From Rhynchopus sp. YZ270_cl-10 (lineage: Eukaryota > Euglenozoa > Diplonemea > Diplonemida > Diplonemidae), in the NCBI GenBank assembly GCA_964035575.1, contig OZ037909.1, positions 1,214,280 through 1,278,279 on the forward strand: DNA of 64,000 nucleotides. The letters are read 5' to 3'. This document shows positions 52,318 to 63,627 of the stretch, one piece after another. A program made the translations under genes and the position numbers. The notes beneath the pieces are model-generated. The model saw only the letters and a list, made by a program, of their open reading frames with translations, was not told the DNA's origin and searched no databases. The stretch's first letter is position 1. Every line of letters begins with the position of its first letter.

Positions 52318-53991
52318 TATAAATAAATAAATAAATAAAAAAAGGGGAAAAATTTTATTGTTCACTTTGTCAAAATCTCTTTGTTTTTCTCTTTGTCTAT
52401 TTTTCCTGCATTTTTTATTCTCTTCTTTGTACTTTCTTTTGTTTTGGTTGTTGTTAGATAAGCTCAATCGCCTATCGAGTTCTGTGAATAGCACGGAACT
52501 CCTTTTCATGTGTATCCATGGAAATCAGTATCATATGTGATACCGGGGAGAGAAAAATTGGAGGTAAAAAATTTTGAAAAAAGGTGTCGTTTGAGAAAAA
52601 CAAACAAACGGACGCGCTGTGTGAAAAACGAGTGTTTCTCTGCGCGTGATATTTTGTGGGGAAGAATAAAACATTATGAAAAAAGCTCGTTGCGTTCCCA
52701 CTATCGTTTCCGCTGCGCTCTCACTAGCGTTCCCACTCCATTCGGTTTTCTCTTACTTAAAAAAAAAGAGAGAGAGAGATTTCTCCCCACCACCCTGTAG
52801 ACCCCCCCGGAGGGGGGGTCGCAGAGGGGTGTCCACTGTACTCAAAATCATCCGCAAACCCGCCTGCTGTGAGAGGAAGTTTCCCCAGCACTCCCGCTCG
52901 CTCCTCAATCCTGCAGTCTGCTGAAGGTGTACCGTACCCCCTGTTATAGAAGGTGTCACTGCTCGTGTCAACTCTATCTTCAATGGCAGAGAGTTGAAAA
53001 TAATCAAAATAAGGATGAAGTCTCATATGACAGATGCCTCTCTCTTGTACATCTGCTTGATTAAACAACACAAAGAGACCCTCAGTGAGGGGGGATTGAT
53101 GAAATTCTCCATCGTTTTGCTGGTTTTAGTATCAGGAAAGTGCAGCTGTAATATCACTTGTGCTGGGGAAGGGATCACGCGCAAATCGCAAATTTTTTTT
53201 TGACCATTCAGTACCAGGGATTCACCCCACGAACTAACTTCTCTCCGGCGGGAAAATTTTTTTTGACCTATTTTAAGCACTAGTAAAAAAACGAAAATTT
53301 CGGGGGTTTTGGCATTTCGCCACGATCAGGAAAAAACGATGGCGATAGCGAACGCCCTGGTGACAACCCTTCAAAAACACTGATTTTGGGGTGTTTCTGA
53401 GACGGTACGCTATACCCAGGGTCATATTAGGTATTAGTCCGGTCGACTTTTTGAAAAAACGACCCCGCAATGGACTCAGGGGTGCCAGATAGTGTATATG
53501 CACCAAAATGGATTCACGGGAAAAGTCAAAATCGGGTGTCAGATACATGCTGCCATAAGTGACGAATTTCAAAAGTTGAGATTTTTCGAAAATCAGGGTT
53601 CAGTACACGCTGTACCCAATCCTGGGGGCCAAAATTTTCAACTTTTTGAAAAAACGGGCGGTATATGGCCCTAAATTGTCAAAATGAGTTAATTGCGACC
53701 TCGGACGGCCTCCGGAGATGAGTAGAAGTTCATTTACTGAAAAAAAAAGTCAAAACACAGGCAAAATCCCACCTTCCACAGGTACAGTCAAAACTTTTAT
53801 CCAGATCTCATGTTTTTTCAAAAAATTTTAAATTGTTTTTATGACTAACACCTCCGAAATTTTTCCTGATAAGATGGAATATGGTCCTGTCGTAGTATGC
53901 AGTGTGTTTGCAGGCAAAAATTTGCATTTTCTCGCCCCACACGGTGCGGTCTGTCGTGCTTGGAGTGTGTAAATAACGGACTTACCCCCTG
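52318..53991. other. No gene seen; AT-rich and satellite-like
   Basis: An (AAAT)n run near 52318-52340 and a GACCCCCCCGGAGGGGGGGT palindrome near 52800 are the visible features. On the minus strand 53071-52757 a 104-codon frame (ending in SLSLFF) has no recognisable family. From 53280 on, words such as CAAAATTTTCAACTTTTTGA recall the 401-bp satellite. Confidence 0.45.
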
Positions 53992-54093
53992 AGTCCGACA
54001 GTCGGACCCCCTGAGTCCGACAGTCGGACTCAGGGGTCCGACAGACGGACTCTGGAGTCCGTCTGTCGGACTCTGGGGTCCGACAGTCGGACC
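53992..54093. repeat. GTCCGAC palindrome cluster
   Basis: About seven overlapping GTCCGACAGTCGGAC-type palindromes (variants GTCCGTCTGTCGGAC), separated by CCCTGA or CAGGG. Confidence 0.85.
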
Positions 54094-54264
54094 CAAAAAA
54101 AAAAAAAATTTTTTTTTTTGGGCCGAAAAAAAAAATTTTTTTTTGGCCAAAAAAAATTTTTTTGGCCGAAAATCGCCTTGTATAGCCACTACAGTACACA
54201 TGGTATAACCAAAATAGCCGTATTTTGGCTGAAAATTTGACTTGAAAATTTTTTTCATTGTTTG

Positions 54265-54390
54265 GTCAATCTGAGGTTTTCTTTGGATTTTTTGGGCCAT
54301 TTTATGACCTACTACACCCAATTTTTGGGGGATTTTTTTTTTCTTGGTCAAAAAATAGCGCTTGTTGCCTACTACTGGGTATAGGCTTGT
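54265..54390. repeat. Dispersed repeat pair, copy 2
   Basis: Partner of 47884-48010, with an identical core GTCAATCTGAGGTTTTCTTT. Confidence 0.8.
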
Positions 54391-54491
54391 TCAGAGGTGT
54401 GTATTTGGTGTACCCAGACATGGTCAAAACACATGAATTTTGCGTTTTTTTGCATTTTTAGGTTCTCGACCAACCAGGGGGCGACCAATTT

Positions 54492-54750
54492 GGGTACTGG
54501 GTACTGGGTACTGGGTACTGGGTACTGGGTACTGGGTACTGGGTACTGGGTACTGGGTACTGGGTACTGGGTACTGGGTACTGGGTACTGGGTACTGGGT
54601 ACTGGGTACTGGGTACTGGGTACTGGGTACTGGGTACTGGGTACTGGGTACTGGGTACTGGGTACTGGGTACTGGGTACTGGGTACTGGGTACTGGGTAC
54701 TGGGTACTGGGTACTGGGTACTGGGTACTGGGTACTGGGTACTGGGTACC
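54492..54750 (-). repeat. TACTGGG minisatellite, about 37 copies (inverted CCCAGTA)
   Basis: A perfect 7-bp array, the reverse complement of the unit at 50491-50883. The two arrays face opposite ways and bracket 3.6 kb of satellite DNA. Confidence 0.95.
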
Positions 54751-55173
54751 AAGAGAAGGCAGCTTGACAGCAGCGAAGGCGGAGGCTACGGGGAAGACAA
54801 GGTATGTAAATGTTTAACTTTCAGTTACTTGTGTAGATGCAAACAACACACCCAGTGGTTTGCAGCATTTTATTTTCTTGTGTGCTTTCTCTTCTTTGAA
54901 TCGAAAGTATGTGAACCTTATTACATCATGATACAATGCAACGAGGCCGAAACAGCCTCACTAAGGCCTCTGAAAATAAATGTTCAGACTTGGCACTTAC
55001 TTATGTTTAGGTGCGCCTCAACCACACGCTTGAATATATTTAATTTGCCACACCTCAGATAGATTTTCCAGATATGCCTATGTTCAGGTGTTCCAGGCCT
55101 CGTCACAAATAGACAAAAAAACAAAAGCCAAAACAACAGAGAGAGAGCCAACAATTTTTTATCTCACTTGTGT
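54751..55173. other. No gene seen
   Basis: Mixed-composition DNA with no recognisable gene. A frame running out of the minisatellite continues to 55062 but shows no family. Confidence 0.45.
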
Positions 55174-55447
55174 AATAATGTTTGGCCGCGTTTTCGAAAT
55201 TCCTTCCTGGAGATTACACAAAATACAGTAGACATTATCTCCGCACACAAAGAACAAAACAAAACCCATGCCGAGAGTAGGCGCAAAAGCAATGTGGAGG
55301 AGATCTGCGCATGCAACCAAAAGGGTTGCAGTCATAGGACTTCGAGGAACTGTTCACCATACCCAACCTTGACGCCCCGTACTAGGTGGTCATACATCAT
55401 TTGTCAAATATACTGTAGGAATTTCGAAAACGCAGCACAACATTATT
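55174..55447. mobile_element. MITE-like element, 274 bp
   Basis: Left end AATAATGTTTGGCCGCGTTT TCGAAATTCCT; the right end, reverse-complemented, reads AATAATGTTGTGCTGCGTTT TCGAAATTCCT. Arms of about 31 bp with 4 mismatches. There is no clear target-site duplication and no coding capacity. Confidence 0.55.
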
Positions 55448-56284
55448 GCCCGTGAGATAATAACTATTTATTCGAGTGAAATAAGAACTATTTTATTTCA
55501 CGCGCCACTAAAAAGGTGCCCGAGTGCGTTATTTCCCGAGCGAAGCGAGGGGAATAAGAGTGAGAGAGTCACGAGGGTGCCTTTTTAGTGGCAAGTGCAA
55601 GAAAATGTTCTTATTTCACTCAATATGTAATTTTATTCCACAAGTGAAAAACGTATTTATAGGTGTAAACAGTGGAACGTTGAGCCCACGCTCCACCCCT
55701 CACACCACCACACTTCAAATTACAGATTATTTATTGCCTCTTACACACATGCCTAAACCCACGCGCAAGTTTGCGGAGATGGAGGATGCATATGACAACT
55801 TGTTCGACGACATGAACAGTGGTGTGCAGTACAGGAAAACATGGGACGATTTCCTCCGTTTCAACAGACTTTCAGGAGCGAACGAGCCCAGGGAAGAACA
55901 CGTCGTGTCCTTCAGATCACTCCGTGATCTTTTATTTCACTCCCCCACCCAATCCTTCACGATTTGCGTGAAATAAAACGTGAAATAAAACGAATCTTAT
56001 TTCACTCACTTTTTCACCTGTTTACGTTTTTCACGCGTGGTATAAAATTACGTATCGAAAACTAAAGTGAACATTATTTAACTGATGGGTGATTCACAAA
56101 CTGGAATACGTGATACCCACTCGCTATCGCTCGTGACATCACTTTTATGATTACACTCACTTCACTCATGAAATCAAAATGCTGAACTCCACTCGCTTCG
56201 TGAAGTTGAGCCCCAGTTTGAGTCACCCACCACCTCGTGAAATAATGTTCACTTTATTTCATGAGATAATAATTATCTAACTCA
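55448..56284. repeat. Region of GTGAAATAA-type inverted words
   Basis: Bases 55451-55505 and 56228-56278 carry inverted GTGAAATAAGAAC/TTATTTCACG words, so the segment may be a further inverted-repeat element. The ends are not sharp. The words ATTTCACTC and CGTGAAATAA recur throughout. It contains the small frame described next and continues into the MITE at 56285. Confidence 0.4.
55749..55976 (+). pseudogene. Possible tyrosine-recombinase N-terminal fragment
   Basis: A 75-codon frame from the ATG at 55749: MPKPTRKFAEMEDAYDNLFD, then YRKTWDDFLRF. The pattern Y..TW..F..F is typical of the SAM-like N-terminal domain of tyrosine recombinases, as in Crypton-type DNA elements. No catalytic domain follows; the frame ends in the surrounding TTTCAC-rich repeat. 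It may be a remnant of the element that mobilised the neighbouring inverted repeats, or chance. Confidence 0.25.
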
Positions 56285-56687
56285 TGGTGCTTCCCGGGGG
56301 GTGTGCATTTCACAAATTTTCACAAAATGTGACAAGTTTTCACAAATTTTCACAACACGAAAACTGCTACAAAATTGTGAAGGCTGGCGAAAAGTGGTGA
56401 CAAATTGTGAAAAGTTGTAAAAACAAATGTGAAAAGTTGTGAATTGATTTTTTTTTTTTTTTGTGTGTGCTTTTTTTTTTTTGGGCGGGTGGTGACCCAC
56501 CCATTGAGGGGCACGCTGGGATTCACAAGATAGAACGTGATGTGGTGTACCAGTGTACCTGTGTACTGTGTACTGTGTGATGTGCGACGAACGAGAGAAA
56601 AAAGGGTAGTGAAAAGTTGTGAAAAGTTGTGAATAGTTGTGAATTGAATTGAAAATTTGTGAAATGCATACCCCCCGGGAAGCACCA
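56285..56687. mobile_element. MITE, 403 bp, with clean inverted ends and duplication
   Basis: The left end TGGTGCTTCCCGGGGGGTGT GCATTTCACAAATTTTCA is matched by the reverse complement of the right end with one difference over 38 bp. ACTCA flanks both sides (56280-56284 and 56688-56692), and joining the flanks restores a smooth repeat context. Inside are TGTGAAAAGTTGTGAA words. No coding capacity; the superfamily is not clear from a 5-bp duplication and these ends. Confidence 0.8.
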
Positions 56688-56692
56688 ACTCA

Positions 56693-57569
56693 GTGAAATA
56701 AAACTCGTGCAATTTTGCAGATTATATGCCCTTTGTGTCACTCAATTGTAACCGAGAATGTAAGGCAGTGAGTATTTGATCTGCCCTTTATGTCGCGAAA
56801 TACTATGTTTGGTGTTTTGACGTCTTCCAAGCAGATGGATATTCCCTCACTTGCACGCAATCTACCGAGGAACCGACTGCCTTTCTCAAAAGCCAGTACA
56901 TGTCGGGGTGTCGAGGTCCGTGTCAATACAAAGCGGACCAAGTCGCTCGAGGTTTGAAAACCGCAAGAACTCGTCCCATTTCTTCTTGTACACCTCCTTG
57001 CTTCTCATACCCGCTGAGACTTGGTATCCGTAAGTGTCATGTATCCTGTCCTTCTTCGTTTTGGCAGTGTTTGAGGGTGTTTGAGGGGAGTGATGAAAAA
57101 GTTCTTTTTATTACTGAGTGATTTTTTTTAACCAAAAGAAAACCGACGCAGGAGCTTTTCTGGAACTGTTTTATTCTCCCCACCCCAACAACATCACATT
57201 TCAGAAAAACATTGTTTTTTCGTTTTTGTTCACTTTCTTTTCTTCTCCCTCACACCTGTTTGCTGTGAATTAAATTTTTTCGTTTCGGCCTGGTCGCAAA
57301 CGCGAGTTTTCCTGGAAGCGCAGGAAAAATGACTGGGGAGTGTTGGTGGCTCCGTGACGCCACAGAGCCGGCACACTCGTTGAGTGCCTCACAAAACCTC
57401 AAATTTATTCCGCTTTGATTTCATTTATTGTTTCACGCTTTATCGTTGTTGTTGGGTTGGGAAATAAAATTTCATTCTCCCATACATTATCGGTTACAAT
57501 TGAGTGACAAAAGGGCACATTATCACCCACCTTTGTGGGAATTCACAAAATTACACGAGTTTTATCCAC
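56693..57569. mobile_element. Long inverted-repeat element, about 880 bp
   Basis: The left arm (56693-56770) carries ATAAAACTCGTGCAATTTT and TGTCACTCAATTGTAACCGA. The right arm (57477-57569) carries their complements in mirrored order (TCGGTTACAATTGAGTGACA and AAATTACACGAGTTTTAT), with a small insertion. The interior shows no recognisable gene. It is a candidate non-autonomous DNA element next to the MITE. Confidence 0.55.
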
Positions 57570-58547
57570 TTTTTTTACCACATTAACCTCACCTTTCCCG
57601 ATAACTGCGTTTCTACACCATACATTTCATTCATTAATCACACTCCACATTTACACTCATCACAGGATCGTGAAATCTGAACTGCATCTGCGATTGTGAT
57701 GAGAAGCCTCGCCGCGTCTCCGACATTCAGCAACTCAAAACCCAAAGAGTATCACCCGCATCAATCCATTCTGAGTTTGCGGACTAAGATCTGGGGTGGA
57801 AGGGGGATGGGTACACTTTGTCAGTCACTGCTATTGCCATTTAACCCAGGGAGCATAGCTAGTGCAAGAAATTCGACTTTGGAAACCTTCCGGAAAGTCT
57901 GTCCTCTGCTTGCGGAGGACGAGGCACAAGAAAATATTGCGTTCCCCCAGAAAACCAGTGCACATTTCACACTCCTTGTGGGTGGTTTTGTTGCCTTTTT
58001 GTCACAGTAATTTTGGCCCAGGCATGCTCTTGAAGCATGACAATTTAGTGTGTATGGGGCAGGGTGTTGTTTTGTTCTGAATTCTCTTTGTTATAACATC
58101 TAAGTCAATCGCGGGTGGTGGTTTGTGTAGCGTGAGGCACTCTTTTTAACAAACTTCCTGCGGCTGCTAAAGCGTTATTTCTTCGGATTTAACAACGTAC
58201 AGCGTAACATAGTGGATTCGCCTGGTCGACACAACCTTTGATAGATATGGGATAACCAACCCCCTTCGACCCCTTGTGGGTTCACTAAACAAGCCCTCGT
58301 GGTAGTTAAACACGATTGACATTTACATTCCTAGAGATGAAAGAACAAGACAACACTTCTGTACCCGCGCATCAAAATTGTGGAAAACTTTGCACCCCAA
58401 ACACCCTCAACAACGCCCGCCAAAAGGTGTCCCTTGTTGCTGGGAGTTGGTTCTCATGTTTGATGCCTGCACAGCGGGCATTCCTCTGAGTCCAACGCAT
58501 GTTTGGCCTGTCTGCGGCGTTGCACTTCAGGTGCACGAAGACAGGGT
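57570..58547. other. No convincing gene
   Basis: A frame of about 100 codons from the ATG at 57699 to 58010 has ordinary composition but no recognisable domain and no conserved copy elsewhere in the window. The rest is featureless. Confidence 0.4.
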
Positions 58548-61500
58548 CCGCAAACCCGCAAACCCGCAAACCCGCAAACCCGCAAACCCGCAAACCCGCA
58601 AACCCGCAAACCCGCAAACCCGCAAACCCGCAAACCCGCAAACCCGCAAACCCGCAAACCCGCAAACCCGCAAACCCGCAAACCCGCAAACCCGCAAACC
58701 CGCAAACCCGCAAACCCGCAAACCCGCAAACCCGCAAACCCGCAAACCCGCAAACCCGCAAACCCGCAAACCCGCAAACCCGCAAACCCGCAAACCCGTA
58801 AACCCGCAAACCCGCAAACCCGCAAACCCGCAAACCCGCAAACCCGCAAACCCGCAAACCCGCAAACCCGCAAACCCGTAAACCCGCAAACCCGCAAACC
58901 CGTAAACCCGCAAACCCGCAAACCCGCAAACCCGCAAACCCGCAAACCCGCAAACCCGCAAACCCGTAAACCCGCAAACCCGCAAACCCGCAAACCCGCA
59001 AACCCGCAAACCCGCAAACCCGCAAACCCGCAAACCCGCAAACCCGCAAACCCGCAAACCCGCAAACCCGCAAAACCCGCAAACCCGCAAACCCCACGCA
59101 AACCCCGCAAACCGCAAACCCGCAACCCGCAAACCCGCAAACCCCGCAAACCCGCAAACCCGCAAACCCGCAAACCCGCAACCCGCAAACCGCAAACCCC
59201 GCAAACCCGCAACCCGCAAACCCGCAAACCCGTAAACCCGCAAACCCGCAAAACCCGCAAACCCGCAAACCCCGCAAACCCGCAAACCCGCAAACCCGCA
59301 AACCCGTAAACCCGCAAACCCGCAAACCCGCAAACCCGCAAACCCGCAAACCCCGCAAACCCGCAAACCCGCAAACCCGCAAACCGCAAACCCGCAAACC
59401 CGCAAACCCGCAAACCCGCAAACCCGCAAACCCGTAAACCCGCAAACCCGCAAACCCGCAAACCCGTAAACCCGCAAACCCGCAAACACCGCAAACCCGT
59501 AAACCCGCAAACCCGCAAACCCGCAAACCCGCAAACCCGCAAACCCGCAAACCCGCAAACCCGCAAACCCGAAACCCGCAAACCCGCAAACCCGCAAACC
59601 CGCAAACCCGCAAACCCGCAAACCCGCAAACCCGTAAACCCGCAAACCCGCAAACCCGCAAACCCGTAAACCCGCAAACCCGCAAACCCGCAAACCCGCA
59701 AACCCGCAAACCCGCAAACCCGCAACCCGCAAACCCGCAAACCCGCAAACCCGCAAACCCGCAAACCCGCAAACCCGTAAACCCGCAAACCCGCAAACCC
59801 GCAAACCCGCAAACCCGCAAACCCGCAAACCCGCAAACCCGCAAACCCGCAAACCCGTAAACCCGCAAACCCGCAAACCCGCAAACCCGCAAACCCGCAA
59901 ACCCGCAAACCCGTAAACCCCGCAAGCCCGCAAACCCGCAAACCCGTAAACCCGCAAACCCGCAAACCCGCAAACCCGCAAACCCGCAAACCCGCAAACC
60001 CGCAAACCCGCAAACCCGCAAACCCGCAAACCCGCAAACCCGCAAACCCGTAAACCCGCAAACCCGCAAACCCGCAAACCCGCAAACCCGCAAACCCGCA
60101 AACCCGCAAACCCGCAAACCCCGTAAACCCGCAAACCCGCAAACCCGCAAACCCGGCAAACCCGCAAACCCGCAAACCCGCAAACACCGCAAACCCGCAA
60201 ACCCGTAAACCCGCAAACCCGCAAACCCGCAAACCCGCAAACCCGCAAACCCGCAAAACCCGCAAACCCGCAAACCCGTAAACCCCGCAAACCCGCAACC
60301 CGCAAACCCGCAAACCCGCAAACCCGCAAACACCCGCAAACCCGCAAACCCGCAAACCCGCAAACCCGCAAACCCGCAAACCCGTAAACCCGCAAACCCG
60401 CAAACCCGCAAACCCGCAAACCCGCAAACCCGCAAACCCGCAAACCCGCAAACCCGCAAACCCGTAAACCCGCAAACCCGCAAACCCGCAAACCCGCAAA
60501 CCCGCAAACCCGCAAACCCGCAAACCCGCAAACCCGCAAACCCGCAAACCGCAAACCCGCAAACCCGCAAACCCGCAAAACCCGCAAACCCGCAAACCCG
60601 CAAACCCGCAAACCCGCAAACCCCGCAAACCGCAAACCCGCAAACCCGCAAACCCGCAAACCCGCAAACCCGCAAACCCGCAAACCCGCAAACCCGCAAA
60701 CCCGCAAACCCGCAAACCGCAAACCCGCAAACCCGCAAACCCGCAAACCCGCAAACCCGCAAACCCGCAAACCCGCAAACCCGCAAACCCGCAAACCCGC
60801 AAACCCGCAAACCCGCAAACCCGCAAACCCGCAACCCGCAAACCCGCAAACCCGCAAACCCGCAAAACCGCAAACCCGCAAACCCGCAAACCCGTAAACC
60901 CGCAAACCCGCAAACCGCAAACCCGCAAACCCGCAAACCCGCAAACCCGCAAACCCGCAAACCCGCAAACCCGCAAACCCGCAAACCCGCAAACCCGCAA
61001 ACCCGCAAACCCGCAAAACCCGCAAACCCGCAAACCCGCAAACCCGCAAACCCGCAAACCCGCAAACCCGCAAACCCGCAAACCCGCAAAACCCGCAACC
61101 CGCAAACCCGCAAACCCGCAAACCCGCAAACCCGCAAACCCGCAAACCCGCAAACCCGCAAACCCGCAAACCCGCAAACCCGCAAACCCGCAAACCCGCA
61201 AACCCGCAAACCCGCAAACCCGCAAACCCGCAAACCCGCAAACCCGCAAACCCGCAAACCCGCAAACCCCGCAAACCCGCAAACCCGCAAACCCGCAAAC
61301 CCGCAAACCCGCAAACCCGCAAACCCGCAAACCCGCAAACCCGCAAACCCGCAAACCCGCAAACCCGCAAACCCGCAAACCCGCAAAACCCGCAAACCCG
61401 CAAACCCGCAAACCCGCAAACCCGCAAACCCGCAAACCCGCAAACCCGCAAACCCGCAAACCCGCAAACCCGCAAACCCCGCAAACCCGCAAACCCCGCA

Positions 61501-63627
61501 AACCCGCAAACCCGCAAACCCGCAAACCCGCAAACCCGCAAACCCGCAAACCCGCAAACCCGCAAACCCGCAAACCCGCAAACCCCGCAAACCCGCAAAC
61601 CCGCAAACCCGCAAACCCGCAAACCCGCAAACCCGCAAACCGCAAACCCGCAAACCCGCAAACCCCGCAAACCCCGCAAACCCGCAAACCCGCAAACCCG
61701 CAAACCCGCAAACCCGCAAACCCGCAAACCCGCAAACCCGCAAACCCGCAAACCCGCAAACCCGCAAACCCGCAAACCCGCAAACCCGCAAACCCGCAAC
61801 CCGCAAACCCGCAAACCCGCAAACCCGCAAAACCCGTAAACCCGCAAACCCGCAAACCCGCAAACCCGCAAACCCGCAAACCCGCAAACCCGCAACCCGC
61901 AAACCCGCAAACCCCGCAAACCCGCAAACCCGCAAACCCGCAAACCCGCAAACCCGCAAACCCGCAAACCCGCAAACCCGCAAACCCGCAAACCCGCAAA
62001 CCCGCAAACCCGCAAACCCGCAAACCCGCAAACCCGCAAACCCGCAAACCCGCAAACAACCCGCAAACCCGCAAACCCGAAAACCCGCAAACCCGCAAAA
62101 CCCGCAACACCCGCAAACCCGCAAACCCGCAAACACCGCAAACCCGCAAACCCGCAAACCCCGCAAACCGCAAACCAACCCGCAAACCCGCAAACCCGCA
62201 AACCCGCAAACCCGCAAACCCCGCAAACCGCAAACCCGCAAACCCGCAAACCCGCAAACCCGCAACCCGCAAACCCGCAAACCCGCAAACCCGCAAACCC
62301 GCAAACCCGCAAACCCGCAAACCCGCAAACCCGCAAACCCGCAAACCCGCAAACCCGCAACCCGCAAACCCGCAAACCCGCAAACCCGCAAACCCGCAAA
62401 CCCGCAAACCCCGCAAACCCCGCAAACCCGCAAACCCGCAAACCCGCAAACCCGCAAACCCGCAAACCCGCAAACCCGCAAACCCGCAAACCCGCAAACC
62501 CGCAAAACCCGCAAACCCGCAAACCCGCAAACCCGCAAACCCGCAAACCCGCAAACCCGCAAACCCGCAAACCCGCAAACCCGCAAACCCGCAAACCCGC
62601 AAACCCGCAAACCCGCAAACCCGCAAACCCGCAAACCCGCAAACCCGCAAACCCGCAAACCCGCAAACCCGCAAACCCGCAAACCCGCAAACCCGCAAAC
62701 CCGCAAACCACCGCAAACCCGCAAACCGCAACCCGCAAACCCGCAAACCCGCAAACCCGCAAACCCGCAAACCCGCAAACCGCAACCCGCAAACCCGCAA
62801 ACCCGCAAACCCGCAAACCCGCAAACCCGCAAACCCGCAACCCGCAAACCCGCAAACCCGCAAACCCGCAAACCCGCAAACCCGCAAACCCGCAAACCGC
62901 AAACCGCAAACCCGCAAACCCGCAAACCCGCAAACCCGCAAACCCGCAAACCCGCAAACCCGCAAACCCGCAAACCCGCAAAAACCCGCAAACCCGCAAA
63001 CCCGCAAACCCGCAAACCCGCAAACCCGCAAACCCGCAAACCCGCAAACCCGCAAACCCGCAAACCCGCAAACCCGCAAACCCGCAAACCCCGCAAACCC
63101 CGCAAACCCGCAAACCCGCAAACCCGCAAACCAACCCGCAAACCCGCAAACCCGCAAACCCGCAAACCCGCAAACCCGCAAACCCGCAAACCCGCAAACC
63201 CGCAAACCCGCAAACCCGCAAACCCGCAAACCCGCAAACCACCGCAAACCCGCAAACCCGCAAACCCGCAAACCCGCAAACCCGCAAACCCGCAAAACCC
63301 GCAAACCCGCAAACCCGTAAACCCGCAAACCCCGCAAACCCGCAAACCCCGCAAACCCGCAAACCCGCAAACCCGCAAACCCGCAAACCCGCAAACCCGC
63401 AACCCGCAAACCCGCAAACCCGCAAACCCGCAAACCCGCAAACCCGTAAACCCGCAAACCGTAAAACCCCGCAAACCCGCAAAACCCGCAAACCCGCAAA
63501 CCCGCAAACCCCGCAAACCCGCAAACCCGCAAACCCGCAAACCCGCAAACCCGCAAACCCGCAAACCCGCAAACCCGCAAACCCGCAAACCCGCAAACCC
63601 GCAAACCCGCAAACCCGCAAACCCGCA
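58548..63627. repeat. GCAAACCC array, about 5.1 kb
   Basis: About 630 copies of an 8-bp unit (GGGTTTGC on the other strand). The main variant is GTAAACCC, plus scattered one-base gains and losses that shift the phase. Variants are commoner between about 58795 and 60480 and in patches near 62050-62230 and 63300-63500, while long stretches are pure. The 8-bp unit has no stops, so frames of over 1700 codons on both strands are artefacts. It is G-rich on one strand, as telomeric repeats are, but it is internal and flanked by unique DNA on both sides. Confidence 0.95.

Noticed and set aside
47390-54750. LTR retrotransposon
   Set aside because: The paired arrays here are inverted, not direct, and no gag, protease, integrase or primer-binding features were seen.
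57699-58010. Frame of about 100 codons as a gene
   Set aside because: Ordinary composition but no domain, no conservation and no supporting context; kept only as a remark.
58548-63627. CRISPR-like regularity
   Set aside because: There are no spacers; the unit repeats directly.
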